A program made the position numbers and the translations under genes. From Diospyros lotus (taxonomy: Eukaryota > Streptophyta > Magnoliopsida > Ericales > Ebenaceae), in the NCBI RefSeq assembly GCF_014633365.1, contig NC_068351.1:9678907-9742906 (forward strand): a stretch of 64,000 bases of DNA, read 5' to 3'. This document shows, piece by piece, positions 45,917 to 58,860 of this stretch. The notes beneath the pieces are model-generated. The model worked only from the letters and a program-made list of their open reading frames with translations, was not told the origin of the DNA and ran no database searches. Every line of letters begins with the position of its first letter. Within the stretch, counting starts at the first letter, position 1.

Positions 45917-48788
45917 TGTAAGCACCCCCGCCCGAATATCCCCAACCACCTGGACTACTCGAACGGGAGCGCCTACGGGAGGAGAAAAGAATGAGACACA
46001 AGACAAAGACCACCCCGGCATGCATACACAAAAAATGAGAACAGCGGAAGCAAAGCTCAAGACATGCATGCACTATGGGTACCCCGCTAATACAACGGTC
46101 ACAAGATAAATAAATAAACACAAACTCTTGTGCCGACATACACAAGACTCGAGAAAAGACCTGGCACAGTACGAAATAATAGAGTAAATTCTACCTAGAC
46201 ATCAGAGTGGATAGGGATTGACGAGACTGCCTGTACACCACACCGACTCTGTCGTTAAAGTTGACTCCCTTGCTATGGCCCACGCCGCCACCACCTGGAA
46301 TGATGGAAAGCAAGGTGAGTCGAGAGACTCAGCAAGCATAAGGAAGAAAAGGTTGAAGGCTACACAAAACCAGAAATCTCACTCCAGAATAAACCTCCAG
46401 GTACACACAAGCCATGAGACACTACAACACAACAGCTCAATAGCATAATAAAATAAAAGCACATACCGGTCCTTGGGGCCCACATAAGACACTTGGCACC
46501 CAAGTCTCATACCAACCTGCCGCTGCCCTGAAAGGCAACAAATGTCTCCACAAACCTGCGCGCGCTGTCCCAGGCCGGTACTCCCGTCACCTGTATCCGT
46601 CGGTACTCCCGACAACCGAGCCATAGGCTCCCTCGGAACGGTACTCCCGTCCGAGAACTAAATACTACCAGTATCCATGCAATGCACATAGAAATGCAAT
46701 GGCGTAGTGAGCATCAACGTGATACAAGGTGCCCATACATCCAGGCATCAAGCTATGCTCCGCCCACATAGTAAACCACACGCTATGCATATGCTGCGCT
46801 GGATGCAACCTAACCCAACTAGAATGTCCGTGTCCAAGCATTCTTAATAAATGGATATCCCAATATGCATCCCGTACCCATGTGCATATCAAATCATGAA
46901 CAGTAATACAATGTATCTAATCATGCAGTAAATCACATACCGGCAGAGCTAGTCAGCAGTACCCGGCACTGGTCAACGGTTAGTGACTAGGAGTGTCCGC
47001 CCAACGGTCCACTTCAGGGCCGTACCATAGTCTACCCCAACGTCACCAAACGGTTGACCCCTGCCCTACTACTCAATAGCTCTAACCAAATCATAAGTAA
47101 ATCTGAGAAAAATCGTAAATAAAACCCGCACGACTAGGAACCTAGTTCCCCAACTGGGTTCAGCATCATTCCGAAAGGAATGGGGGCGGTACAAACCCCC
47201 GTAGGCTCACAACGAATAAAATTATAGAAGCCTCAGATTTAATTTAAATTAAAACAAATGAATAATAGTTCAACCAACAAGGCAAGGTACCGAATTAAAG
47301 TAAGGGAGGTGATAAAATACAAGAAATCACAGGGTCTTTGACGGGAATTGAAGAACACGAAGAGAGAGTTAGGAGCTTGCCTTTACACGGTCGTTTCTTC
47401 TCTTCCTTGCACTCCCGCTGCGAAGTAAAACATTTAATAACTATTAATAAAATTCGTGACTTACACTAATTAAATCTAACCATGTAATTTAAATAATTTA
47501 ACCATCTAAAATCCCATATAAGCACACCGTAAATAAAACCCCGACGAGTCCTATATTTAATTTAAATTATATGATACCAATAACTTCGTAATTAATTAAT
47601 AAATTAATATATAATAGTAACAACTCACCAATATGCATACACGGCTAGACCAATTCTTTCATTTTCTTTGATTTCAATTCCCTACACTCACACACAGTGC
47701 TATTCACACTCTCACACTGTGTTTCCATATATATATATATATATATATATAAATTAGCTCTCGACACACTCACTGCAACACAACCCTCACAATCAAATAT
47801 TATACACACAGAAAGCTCACCCTTGCACACAGTGCACTCGTGTAGACGACACACTCACTGCAACACAACCCTCACAATCAAATATTATACACACAGAAAG
47901 CTCACCCTTGCACACAGTGCACTCGTGTAGATATATATATATACTTACGCAACATACTTAACATCGCATAATCATCCACAATTACTAAAATCAAACTTTT
48001 AAATAAATTCTAGCCGAACAAAATTATTAATACATAACTATTTACTCACCCGAGTAATTAATCCGTAATTAAATTTGACTAAATCTTCAACTTCTCCCAA
48101 TTTTCCTCAAGATTTCCAGCCTTTATGCGCCATTTTCTTCTTCTCCCGAGCTCTCTGCTCTGCTCCAATTTAATCCAAATTTTTGCTTCAATTTGAAGCA
48201 TAAAAAGGCAATAAAATCGGTAGAAAAACATGGCCAATTTGACCTTAAAAAGCGTGCAAACAGTGGGCGTGAGAGAGGCAGCCGCAGGGCGCACCAGCGC
48301 GCGCCACGTGGCCGCGGCTGGCTGCCCACCGCCTTATCAAAACGGCGCCGTTTTGGCGCTTTATGGCTGATAAAAATCCAAAAGAATTCCTCCAGCGCGC
48401 GCAGCCGAGAATCGATCCCGCGTCCCCTCCGCATGCACACGCGCACGCATAACCGCTCGGCTGGCACTCACCTTCATACATATATACAGATTTAACTAAA
48501 TTTAAGGTGACTTATCGCCATTTCCAAAATTTACATTTCAGCTCCCACATTTTCTATTATTTGCACACTGGCCCGAACTTCACTTTCCTTCTTATTACAC
48601 TCAAACCCCGAATTCTCCAAAAATTCTACCAAAGTAATTTAGTTAACCCTTTTATAAATACTCCCAATAATTTATTTAAATTTCCTACTTCCTCAAAATT
48701 ACATAAATAAATATATTTTTTTTAATACTCCAAATACCCAAATAAATTAATAATCATTTATTTAATTCCCAAATTTTGAGATGTTACA
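45917..48788 (+). mobile_element. Solo LTR, Ty3/gypsy-like, 2872 bp
   Basis: Begins TGTAAGCACCCCCGCCC and ends TTTTGAGATGTTACA, with a perfect 5-bp duplication GTCAC (45912-45916 and 48789-48793). The ATGTTACA end is common in Tekay/Del-type chromovirus LTRs. It contains the stem module GAGTCGAGAGACTCAGCAAG near 46317-46337 and a GC-rich stretch at 48240-48440. The LTR start does not recur inside, so this is not a short two-LTR element. It is the longest of the related LTRs here. Confidence 0.85.
47762..47931. repeat. 85-bp tandem duplication inside the LTR
   Basis: Two essentially identical copies, starting CGACACACTCACTGCAAC at 47762 and 47847 and ending in GCACTCGTGTAGA. The near-identity implies a young duplication within an otherwise old LTR. 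AT dinucleotide runs border it on both sides. Confidence 0.9.
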
Positions 48789-48793
48789 GTCAC

Positions 48794-49812
48794 AATTCCT
48801 TTGCATTAAAACTTACATTTCTTGCATATGTGTCTGTTTTTCTTTAAACATATTCATAATTTATTGATTTTTTTATTTCATGGATTCAAAAAATTGCATC
48901 ATCTCATCACCTTGTTTTTTGTTTTTTGTTTTTTTTTTTTTTTTCTTTCTTCTTCCCAACCGCTGGCTCAATTGAATCATTCTTGTCATACATTGGATAA
49001 AAGTTAGGTAGTGTTATGTAGCAAAGTTAGTTGTGAAATAAGTGAAAAAAAAAATGTAAATAAAAGAAGGTGAGAAAATTAGTTGAAATATTAAGTGAAA
49101 CAAATATTTTGTTTGATTTAAAATATTAGTTGAAAAAATGAGATGGATAAATAATTAGGTGGATAAATAATTAATTTGATAAAAGTTAGATAAAAATAAT
49201 TAATTAAAAATTAGTTAGAAATTAATTAGAATAACATATTTTGTAAAAAAATTATGAGCAATTATTAATTTTTTTTATAAAATTTGACTAATTATTTTTA
49301 ATAATATTATGCTAAGTTAAATAAATAAATTAATATTAATTAAATAATTACATAAAAAATATTCTTTAAAGTTGCCAAACATCTCTGATTTGGTGTTAGT
49401 ACGTTGAAGACATCACCAAATTAGCGTTGAAGAATTTAATGTAAAGCACTATTTGACTACAAAATACTGTCATAATAAAATGTGCAGGCTAGTGAGAAAC
49501 AGAGAGAAAAGGAGACGGAGACGGGAGATGATTGACAATTTTATTAAGCAAATCATAATGAAATGTGCAGGTTAGTGATAAAACATTTACTGTGTAAGAT
49601 ATTTTCTTATGAATGAGCCACAAGTTCAAAAAAGAAGAGAGAGAGCGAAAAGGGGATGGAGACAGGAGATAATTGACAAGTTTATCAAGTTTACCGTTAG
49701 TGTATTATCCAATATTAAATTTAGATGATAGTGTGTTTGTTAGATTTATTAATATATTTTTATATATTAATAAATAATTATGTCTTTATTTATATCTCTC
49801 AAATTATATATG
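48794..49812. other. AT-rich spacer
   Basis: No gene. Two diverged copies of a block containing AATGTGCAGGYTAGTGA and GGAGACGGAGACGGGAGAT (or ATGGAGACAGGAGAT) with ATTGACAA lie at about 49480-49545 and 49560-49690. Confidence 0.4.
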
Positions 49813-49821
49813 AACAATATA

Positions 49822-50303
49822 GTTAAAATCAAAATTTTAAGTAGGATCGAAAAATGGTTCATAAAATCGAATCGTAAAATCGTAAGATTTTAGAGATAAT
49901 TAAAAATATCTTTTAATTTTTATAAATATATGTTTATAATAATATAATTTTATAAAAAATAAATTAATATCATTTAATAACCTGATTATTCCTTATTATA
50001 ACTCAAAAGATGATGCTTCTAAAATATAATTCAAAACTAATATGTTGCTATAGGTAATTTAAAGGTAAAATATAGCTTAAAATTCTTTAGAGGATGATTC
50101 TAATATTCTCAATTAAATTTAAGTTGTAATTTATACTTGAAGCGTAAAATCGTTTGGGAATCTCTGAAGTGTAAAATCGTAAAATTGTACACCTAAAATC
50201 AGAATTTTATAGAATTTTATCCCAAATAAGATTTTAGATGGGATTTGAATCGTCTGGAGGTCTCCGAAGCGTAAAATCGTATAAGTAAAATTGAAATTTT
50301 AAC
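49822..50303. mobile_element. Mutator-type MITE, 482 bp
   Basis: The ends GTTAAAATCAAAATTTTAAG and, reversed, GTTAAAATTTCAATTTTACT are flanked by AACAATATA (49813-49821) and AACAATGTA (50304-50312), a 9-bp duplication with one mismatch. The interior repeats the phrase GTAAAATCGTAA and its variants at least five times. No transposase. Confidence 0.75.
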
Positions 50304-50312
50304 AACAATGTA

Positions 50313-50930
50313 TATGAATGAATCTCAAAATATTTTAATGATCTTATTTTTAAACTGTTAAAAATATGTAATAAAAATCTATAACACAAGATTTTTTAAA
50401 ATAATTCTCGATTCTTAAATTTCTTAAAAAAGAATATAATTAATCAATTACAAAATGATACATGGATTACTACGAATGATTAGTATAGGATACTAATAAT
50501 AATGAATGGTGAATTATATGTCATGTTACATAAAATTTAGATAGTAGATATGTGAGTAGGTGTTGGATAATTATCTATTGAATATGACGCATGTAACATA
50601 TTATATGGCTAAAATGATTAATGATATGTTATTGTTAATTGATTGTGTAACTAGTATTCAGACTAAATGCGATACAGTTATCTTGACATTGGTGTTAGAG
50701 ATTTATCATTGTGCGAAATCACCCAAATATGAAATGTGAATGTTCACTATGTAATTTATGTTTAGTGGCGTATGGAGATAGGTGATTATTGAAAAAATCT
50801 ATTGACCTTTGACGTGAAGTGAATATTCTATATGATTTTACTTTATTAATGATTGGAAAAGAGTTTTTGATGTTGAAAAGAATTTCGATATGTAATCTCA
50901 ATCAAATTAATAAATTTGAGCTACTATGGT
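50313..50930. other. AT-rich spacer
   Basis: No gene or bounded element seen. Short frames only. Confidence 0.4.
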
Positions 50931-53900
50931 GTTCTTATGCACCATTAAAAGTTAATAGAAATTAAATTATTATTAAAAATTAATAATTAATTAAATCATC
51001 ATTAATAGTTAACGAGATAAGAGAAAAGTTTTTTTTTGTGTGTAATTAATTTATAATAATATATATTAATGTGCATAATATGAATCTGTATAATTGTTAC
51101 ATATATTATATTAAAATTAATAAAATTAAAATTTGAAAAGTCAAAAGTAAATGAACAAAGCCACGTGACTCTCGCAGGATTGCACAGGCGGAAAGGAAAA
51201 GCAAAATTGCAGGAGACAAAATTGAAGAAGTGCAGGCAGCTTGCTGGCGTTGCAGTGGTCAATTTTGAGGGCAATTCGGCGGGAGAATGGTTCTCCCAAT
51301 CCCAGTTGCCCAAGATAAATGTATATAATATATGTATATTTATGTATATATAGATTACTCACAGTCACAGCTCCCCTCTCTTTCTCTCCCTCGGCAGATT
51401 TATATATATATATATGTGATAGATATAGATATATCTATATATAATAAGGCAATAAGATTTTTGAAAATGTCTCAAAGCTAAGATGAATTTCTGATACATT
51501 GAATGGCTGGGATTAATAATCTTCCCGCTCATAGCCACCCACAGCGCAACCATCTTCCTTCCAAACACACACATACGCATATACACACACAGGCACTTAT
51601 ATATATATATATATCTATATACACACTCACATAAATTATAAATATATCTATATGCACACCGATCAGCCATGGCTGTGCGGCGAAGCAGCAGCCAGCAGCA
51701 GGGGCGGCCGTGCAGCAGCGATGGCCGGTTATGGAGGCTGGTCGGGGTCTCAGCGGCAGTGGAAGGCGGCTGCGGCGATGGCTGAAGCAACAGCGGCGGT
51801 CGGTGGCTAGAGGCGCAGGGGACCAGCTGCGGTAGCTCCCGGCCGATGGCGGCGATCAGAGGCTTCCGGCGGTGGCGAGGCTGGCTGCAACGGTGGCCGG
51901 CAGAGGCGACGCTGACCGGCGGCGGCTCTGCGCGCAGGCGGGCTGTGCGCGTGAAGAAGAAGAGGAAGGAAGAAAAAATAAAAAGAAAGAAAAAAAAGAA
52001 AAGAAATAAAAAATAAAGAAAAATCTAAAAAAAATAGTCGAAAATTTCAGAAAAAATTATAGAAAATTTTAAAAATTAATTTGGAGCTTAAGAAGTGTGT
52101 TAGTGGCTCGAAAATTTTAAAAATTAATTAGGCGCAAGGTGGCAGCCAATAAGGCTTCAAGCTAGCAGGAATGCGTGCAAGTTGAGAATTGATCGTTTTA
52201 AGACAAGTTCCTAACTTTATCATCGTGTTCTTCAATCCCAATGCAAGTCTTTTTCAGTTAAAAATAATTACACATGGTAATTATCTTATAATATGCAAGT
52301 TATTATTGAGTCTGTGGACGATGAGCTTAAATTAAATATGTGACCTCTAATAATATTTATTTCTAATTGTTACGGAGCTTCGTATCGTCTATTTCCTTGG
52401 GAGTGATGTTGTACTCACTATGGAGAGTTGTGTGTGCCTTGGGTTTTGCGTATAATTGCACAGACAGTCAAACAATCTGTCATTGGTCGGATCGCTCAAT
52501 AATTTGCTTATCGACGAGATTTAAAAAAAAAAGACATTAATTATAATTTTGGAAAAGCGTGGTCAAGGACCCTTGGACCCCCTGACCAGCTGCGTTTGGG
52601 GCTCTATTTTTTTAAAAAAAATTATTACTTAATATTAAATATCAATACTTAATTTTTTTTAAAAAAATTATTCAACTATAATATTTGAACTTTTTTAAAT
52701 AAAAAACACAGCAGTGTAAGTTTTAATTTTTTTTAAATATGTATAATTCAAGAATTTGATATTTAGAATTATTTATTTTTTAAATTATGGATAATTCAAT
52801 TCTAAAAAAAATAAAAATCTCTTTCTTTGATAATGATCAAATGCAATTTTTACTATAAAGTCTTTATCCAAATAATGATATCAAAGTAGCAAGTGATATT
52901 CGAAATTTAATATATTTATCTTTAGGTGTTGAATCTTTAAAGAGATGTAAAATTGGTTAATCTATACTTAAAGAAATGTAAAATTCATTTATTCGTATTA
53001 TTTTTTTTATTTAAAATAATATAAAAATCAAAGAGGTCCTGACGTCGGTTCCCCCCACCCATAGGGGTCAAGGAATACAAGAGTTCCTGACCACTCATGG
53101 TGGAGAACCCAAGGTTCTCCGACCCCAAACTAGGGTTCCCCCGTTGATGGCCGTGGCTGCCATGGCAGCAACCATGTGTGTTTGTTTTCAAAATTTACCA
53201 GATTGTGTGCATGTTCCTCATTAGGGATACATATAAGTTGATACAAAGATTTTTTAGAAAGTAATGAAGAGAAAGTTTGGGCAAACACATGTTTGAAAAT
53301 ATGTTATTGACACATCTTTTGTAAATTATACATATTTTGAAAAATTTTAATCCACTTTTTATAAAGTTTTAACCCACTCTTTTAGTGTACGATAATATAA
53401 TGTTTGTTTTTCTTATGTAGTTATAATTTGATGTTATTAGGACTAATTAGTGTATATTTTAATTTTAATTTTAATTTATTTTAGATTGCAGAATCTGGTT
53501 GTTGTACATTATTTGATATTTAATTTTTAATATATTTGGAATTGTAGATTACAGATTGGTATGTAGAATATTTACTGATGTGCTTTATTATATAGATGGG
53601 TAATTTTTTTCTTTTTAATTTCTATTTTTTGTTCAGTATTTATAATTTTTTTTACTTGCTCTTATATTTTAATTTGTAATATTGGTGAACATTATAAATC
53701 TTATATGTTTATTTCTTATTTGAGTTTTATAGAGCGTTTAATACATGCAAAATTATTATAAATTCTTTACAAATTTTAACATAATACGTATAAATTATAA
53801 TTATATTTTAATCTTAATATTATTTACACTGTGCTTTTAAGCACGGACATACACTAGTATATTAATGTATTAAGAGAGTAGCAGAAAAGCATGTGTGGCC

Positions 53901-53940
53901 CTCATCTTCTTCTTAAAAAAATGGCCTCATCTATTTCTCT
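50931..53940. repeat. Second copy of the copy-C upstream flank, split by a Helitron
   Basis: 50931-51433 and 53858-53940 together match 36180-36720 in order and orientation. The left part retains AAATTGCAGGAGACAAAATT and GAAGAAGTGCAGGCAGCTTG plus about 60 bp (GGGCAATTCGGCGGGAGAAT) that was lost from the other copy. It acts as an internal empty-site control for the Helitron. Confidence 0.8.
51434..53857 (+). mobile_element. Non-autonomous Helitron, 2424 bp
   Basis: The 5' end is TCTATATATAATAAGGC. The 3' end is a small hairpin, GTGCTTTTAAGCAC, followed by GGACATACACTAG, inserted between A and T with no target duplication. These are the plant Helitron hallmarks (TC start, hairpin, CTAG end, AT target). 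The uninterrupted site exists at about 36630-36660, where sequence runs straight into TATATTAATGTATTAAG. It has no Rep/helicase frame. Contents are a GC-rich, GAA-tailed segment (51660-51985) and a segment with GGGAGTGATGTTGTACTCAC (about 52400) that look like pieces of other elements. Confidence 0.82.
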
Positions 53941-54012
53941 CATACTCTCTCATGGATATATATATATATATAAGATATTGCTATAATTTTTAATAGAAAA
54001 TAAAATACTACT

Positions 54013-55106
54013 TAGGGGTGAGCACAACTTCGGTTAAACCGAAGTAACCGAATCGAATCGACAAGTTCAGTCGGTTCGGTTCGGTTATTTTTTTTAAAAT
54101 TTCGATTCGGTTAATTTTTTTAGAAAATTCGATTTTCGGTGTTCGGTTTGGTTTTTTTGCTTGAAATAACCGAACCAAACTTAAACTTACAAAAACGACA
54201 TAGTTTTGGTTTGGGTTTATAAAGCAAAGTGAAAATATCCCCACCCAAGTCAAACCGAAGTCACGCAGAGGCAGATGAGAGAAAACCCTAAAGGCGGAAG
54301 GATCGATTCGATCATTCCTCGCTCCACTCTCTTCCTTCCATCGTCTCCGATGCTCTGGCACGGCGACACCATCGCCCCCTCCGATGCCGACGTCGACGCC
54401 GCGGCACCTGAGGCAGAGAGTCAGAGACTCTCACTCACCTGGAACTAAAAGGGTGGACTAAGATAGAAGAGAGATCCTTCGAGTTCGTCGCCATCGGTGT
54501 CGTCTCCACCTTCGATGCCTTCCCCTTTTCTGTCAGTAGTCGGTCGCCCCCCGCCTTTCCCTTCGCCGATTGTCATCCCCTTCATCAGACCCAGACCGAC
54601 GCCTTTCCCTTCGCTGATCGCACGAGGCTTCGTCTCCTTGTTTCTTCCCTTCCTTGTGCTTGGACGATCGACCCATACCAAGTACCAACGATGACTGACC
54701 GTCAGACAGAGGTTAGTATTGACGTTAGGTTAGGGTTTTAATTTTTCAATTTTTTTTTGACTCAGTGAGGTTAGTTTCTTATATTTCTTCCTTTGCTGGG
54801 TTTTTCATTTGTATTTCATTCTTTTGCACAAATTGATTTGTATTTCTCTCAATCTCTAAATGATTTTGCATTTTTCTGTATCAATTCAATGGATGTTCTT
54901 GTATTTCATTTTAGCAAATCGGTTTGTTCTTTTACTGATTTTGCCCAATCGGTTATCGATTCGGTTAACTTAGTTTAGATTTCGATTAGTTCGGTTAGTT
55001 AAAAATTAATCGGTCAGTTCGGTTCGGTTATTACATGCAATTCGGTTCGGTTCAGTTAGGATTTTTTGGTCGGTTCGATTCGGTTATAACCGAATGCACA
55101 CCCCTA
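54013..55106. mobile_element. hAT-like element, 1094 bp, non-autonomous
   Basis: The ends are TAGGGGTGAGCA and, reversed, TAGGGGTGTGCA, followed inward by many GGTTCGGTT/AACCGAA repeats on both arms. An 8-bp flank with one mismatch (ATACTACT / CTACTACT) fits a hAT target duplication. The centre (about 54210-54760) is GC-rich and gene-like (leader-style CT tracts, GCCGACGTCGACGCCG), but no frame has a recognised domain. No transposase. Confidence 0.7.
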
Positions 55107-55122
55107 CTACTACTAAACTATC

Positions 55123-56798
55123 TGTAATATCCCAAATTTGAAAATAAATAATAATTATTCAAATCGGTGTTTAAGGACATTAATGAATATTCAAAAATTT
55201 AAGAGGAAATATTTATTTAGGTGGTTTTGAGGAAAATAAGGGATTAAAGATACTTAAATTATTAGAACTAGTTAATAAAGAAAGATATTAATATAATAAT
55301 TAATATATTGTATGGGATAAATTTAAATAATAATAATAAAATAAGGCAAGTGAAGGAATCTTGAAGTGAAGTGGCTAATGTGCGTATATGTGATGATATA
55401 CTGTGTTAATAACCAATATTAATTTAAGTTTATACATGTTATGCTAATATCCTATTATATTAATTTAGTAAACATATTATGTGTGTGAAAAAAATCAAAG
55501 GAAATGGAAATGAGGATATTTCCATGAGCTGCCACCTCAATTAATGCATGTGTGTGCGTGTCCCTAGCAGGTAAAAATCAAACGGCTGGGAAGAGATGAG
55601 GGAGAAAAGACAATTGAAAGGGAAAATTGGCAGGAGGCCATGATTACGTCTGGGGAGAGTGAAATGGGATAGAGACTTAGCCTCAGGTTTCAATTGCATG
55701 CTATATACATGAGTATATGAATCAATATTTAATTGTTAGCATAATATATTTTTAAAAGAGGATTGAGATTGAGGCAGTGGAGTCGGCAGAAACTTAAGAT
55801 TGAAAAGCTGTGATATATATATATATATATATATAACACTAACAGTGAGTTTGATGGGTCAAGAAGCTGCCATGGCCGTTTGGTGCAAACCCATCTATTT
55901 ACATAAGGTGTATCGAGCTGGAGCGTGAGCTCGGTGTCTGTGTAAGTGAGTAACTGTAAGTGTGTTTATATATATATCCGTGTATGTATGATCGTCTAAG
56001 TAGGTTTACAGTTGCAGCTTGATATATATATCAGTGTGTATGTAGGTGCATATAAAGGTGGCAGCAAGGCCAACTCTAGCAGCACACGGCAGCGGCGGCG
56101 CGCACGGTCGTGGAATGCGGAGCTGGAGGCGGGGGCTGGCCGGTGGTGCCGCTGGCTAGAGGCGGCGGCAGCTGGAGGAAGGAGGCTGTGGCGGTGATGG
56201 TTCAGCCGCAGGAAGAAGAAGAAGAAGAAGAAGAAGAAAGAAGAAAAGAAGAAGAAGGAAAGGAAAGGAGAAGAAGAATAGAGTTGCAGGAGGAGGAAGA
56301 CGCAGGGAGAGGAAGAAGAAGAAGAAGAAGAAAGAGAAGAAGAAGAAGAAGAAGAGGAGAAGAAAATTCTTTTCTTTATGCTTGCTAAGTCTCTCGACTC
56401 ACTTTGCTTTCCATCATTTCAGGTAGTCGCAGCGTGGGCCATGGCAAGAGAGTCAGCTTTAGCGGCAGAGTCAGTGTGGTGTACAGGCAGTCCCGTCAAT
56501 CCTTGTTAACTCTGATGTCTGAGTAGGATTTACTCTATTATTTTATACTGTGCCAGGTCTTTCCTCGAGTCTCGTGTATGCCGGCACAGGAGTTTGTGTT
56601 TATTTATTTATCTTGTGACCGCTGTGTTAGCGGGATACCCGTAGTGCATGCATGTCTTGAGCTTTGCTTCCGCTGTTCTTATTTTTGTGTATGCATGTCG
56701 GGGTGGTCTTTGTCTCGTGTTTCATTCTTTCTCCTCCCGTAGGCGCTCCCGTTCGGGTAGTCCGGGTAGGTAGGGATATCCGGGCAGGGGTGCTTACA
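55123..56798 (-). mobile_element. Solo LTR of the TGTAAGCACC family, 1676 bp, reverse orientation
   Basis: On the plus strand it runs from TGTAATATCCCAAATTTG to GGGGTGCTTACA, with the perfect 5-bp duplication CTATC (55118-55122 and 56799-56803). It belongs to the same family as 45917-48788 by both ends and by the stem module (GCTAAGTCTCTCGACTCAC, about 56384-56403), but is 1.2 kb shorter inside. The GC- and GAA-rich block at 56060-56365 gives long low-complexity frames that are not genes. Confidence 0.85.
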
Positions 56799-56803
56799 CT
56801 ATC

Positions 56804-57190
56804 AACCATATAAATGAACATATAATTTAATATAAAAAAAACTTAAATCAAGAAAAATTATAAGTAGAAATAAAAAAATATTACTAAATGGATATTGCTA
56901 TAATAAAACTGATATTGTCACACTAATTTCAGCGCATCAAATACTTATTTATAAATATAAAATTATTTATAAATATACACAGAAAATTATATAGTAATTA
57001 AAAGATGATTTAAGAGGATGTTTTTTCAGATAAGATAAATTTAAGTCAAAATCGAATCTAACATCTTAATCACAATCAAATTTGAAGTCCTAATCACGAT
57101 TAAATTAAGCAACTCAATCACATAAGAATTAAGATTTTAGGTCACAATTATCACAAATATCCATCTTGACTCGAAATCCATATGAAATTA
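56804..57190. other. AT-rich spacer
   Basis: No gene or bounded element. It leads into the copia remnant. Confidence 0.4.
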
Positions 57191-58860
57191 TCTAAAATTA
57201 TTTCTTTCAACAGAATTACAGAGAATTAAACTCCCTAATGAATACCAATCAAATCCACACCATGAGGAATACCAAACAAATCCACACAATGCTCATTGCA
57301 ATAGATATTTTTAGCCACACTTAAAGCATATGCAATGAGATTAGGTTTAACATACCTTTGAGGAGATTTGATATTTCTTTTGGATATATCTTTAGTAATA
57401 TAATAATTTGACGGACCAGTATTTTCTTTCGAGCTCGACTTAATCTAAGACGATGACGACAAATATGTTTTGTCGATTTCAAACTCCACCTGAATATCAT
57501 AACTTTGGTGACCTGTAGGGTTAGATTCATTTGCAAACAAACCATGAAGTATAATAATTTCATAAAAAATAACATTTCTGTTAATTACAACTTTACATAC
57601 TTCTTGATCCCTTAACTTATAACCCTTAACACTGTTGGGTTCACACAATGAATGGCACCATACACTCAAGAAAGAGGTGAATTGGGTATTTAAGAATTTA
57701 AATTTTTTTATGAGGTTTTAAAAGATAATTATGAAAATAATGAAATACAACCAAAAGAAACAACAAAATATGCTAGCGACACAAGTGATTTAGAGTGGTT
57801 CAGATCAAACATAGCCTACTCCACTATCTTAACTCCCCACTAAGGATTTCAAAATCAATCTACTAAACCTTCTACTTAACCAAGTAGGCCATTTAGTATA
57901 AACTGTTAGAAAATACAACCTCCTACTTATACACAAATAGACCCTCTAACAACTTTATTAGGAAAATACAAGAATTTTATAATAGAAGAGAATCTGAGAG
58001 ATGAATCTCTCATTTACAAGATCTCTCAAAAATTAATACGAGACTTGAAACAAAATTATACAAATAAAGAACAAACCCTTTTGAGAGAAAAATGAAAGCA
58101 CAATTACAATTGAGAAGTAAAAATACAAATGTAAGATCAAATGATTTTATTCTTGCTCATTAGACATCTCCAGAGCTTCCTTGTGCTGTATTTATAGCCT
58201 TCTTCAAAAACTAGCCACTTGTGACTATTGGAGCCTACGAAACTAGTCGTTAAGTGATATGCGACAAAAACGATTGATTGGAACAATGGATTGATCAACT
58301 GGTTAATGAAAATTCAAAATAAACAGTCGACATGATAGAAAATGGTCTATCGAAAATGATGTAATAGTTGTTAACCGCACTATTTAGAACTTGCATAAAA
58401 ACGATCGACATTTTAAGAGAAAATGGTTGAGCATTTTTTAAAAACTGTTAACATGCTAGCCTTTAAAATTAAAACATGGATTTGAGATTTAAATATAATA
58501 TGGCCAATTTTGATATATCAAATATAAAAGATTCTTTTGACAATAAAAACTTGTTTTTCTAAACCAAATGCATTAAGAGATTTGAGAATGAAATTTTTGG
58601 CATTTGTTGAAATTGATTTTCATGATGGTGCATATAGAACTTATAAAATAATTTAAGTGCACCAAGAAAAAAAAATTTCAACATAAGAATAATATTGTTT
58701 TTCAATATCAAAACCAAAACATCAAAGACAAAACAACAAACACCAAATTTATAACCAATGAAGAGATACCGTTTAGACCTTGATTCTAATTTTTTATTAT
58801 CAACATGAACAAATGTAGGACATCCAAAAATTTTTAATAATGAAAAATTAGAACCAAACC
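57190..58860 (-). pseudogene. Ty1/copia pol remnant (integrase C-terminal part)
   Basis: Minus-strand pieces carry copia integrase signatures. LKIFGCPTFVHVDNKKLESR and KRYLFIGYKFGV (58739-58860) are followed, after a 1106-bp insertion, by VKGYKLRDQEVCKVVINRNV and FYE (57560-57632). Then, in another frame, come an IKSPQRYVKPNLIAYAL-like linker that normally precedes the reverse transcriptase, and the remnant ends. Reverse transcriptase, protease, gag and LTRs are missing. Frameshifts and the insertion make it inactive. Confidence 0.85.
57633..58738. mobile_element. Solo LTR nested in the copia remnant, 1106 bp
   Basis: Begins TGTTGGGTTCACACAATG and ends GACAAAACAACA. The perfect 5-bp duplication AACAC lies at 57628-57632 and 58739-58743. 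The host copia frame resumes exactly across the duplication, which confirms the boundaries. No internal retrotransposon sequence. Confidence 0.88.

Noticed and set aside
56012..56388. Two long frames in the GC/GAA-rich part of the reversed solo LTR
   Set aside because: Low-complexity Gly/Ala/Arg and poly-Glu/Arg products from repeat sequence inside a well-bounded LTR.
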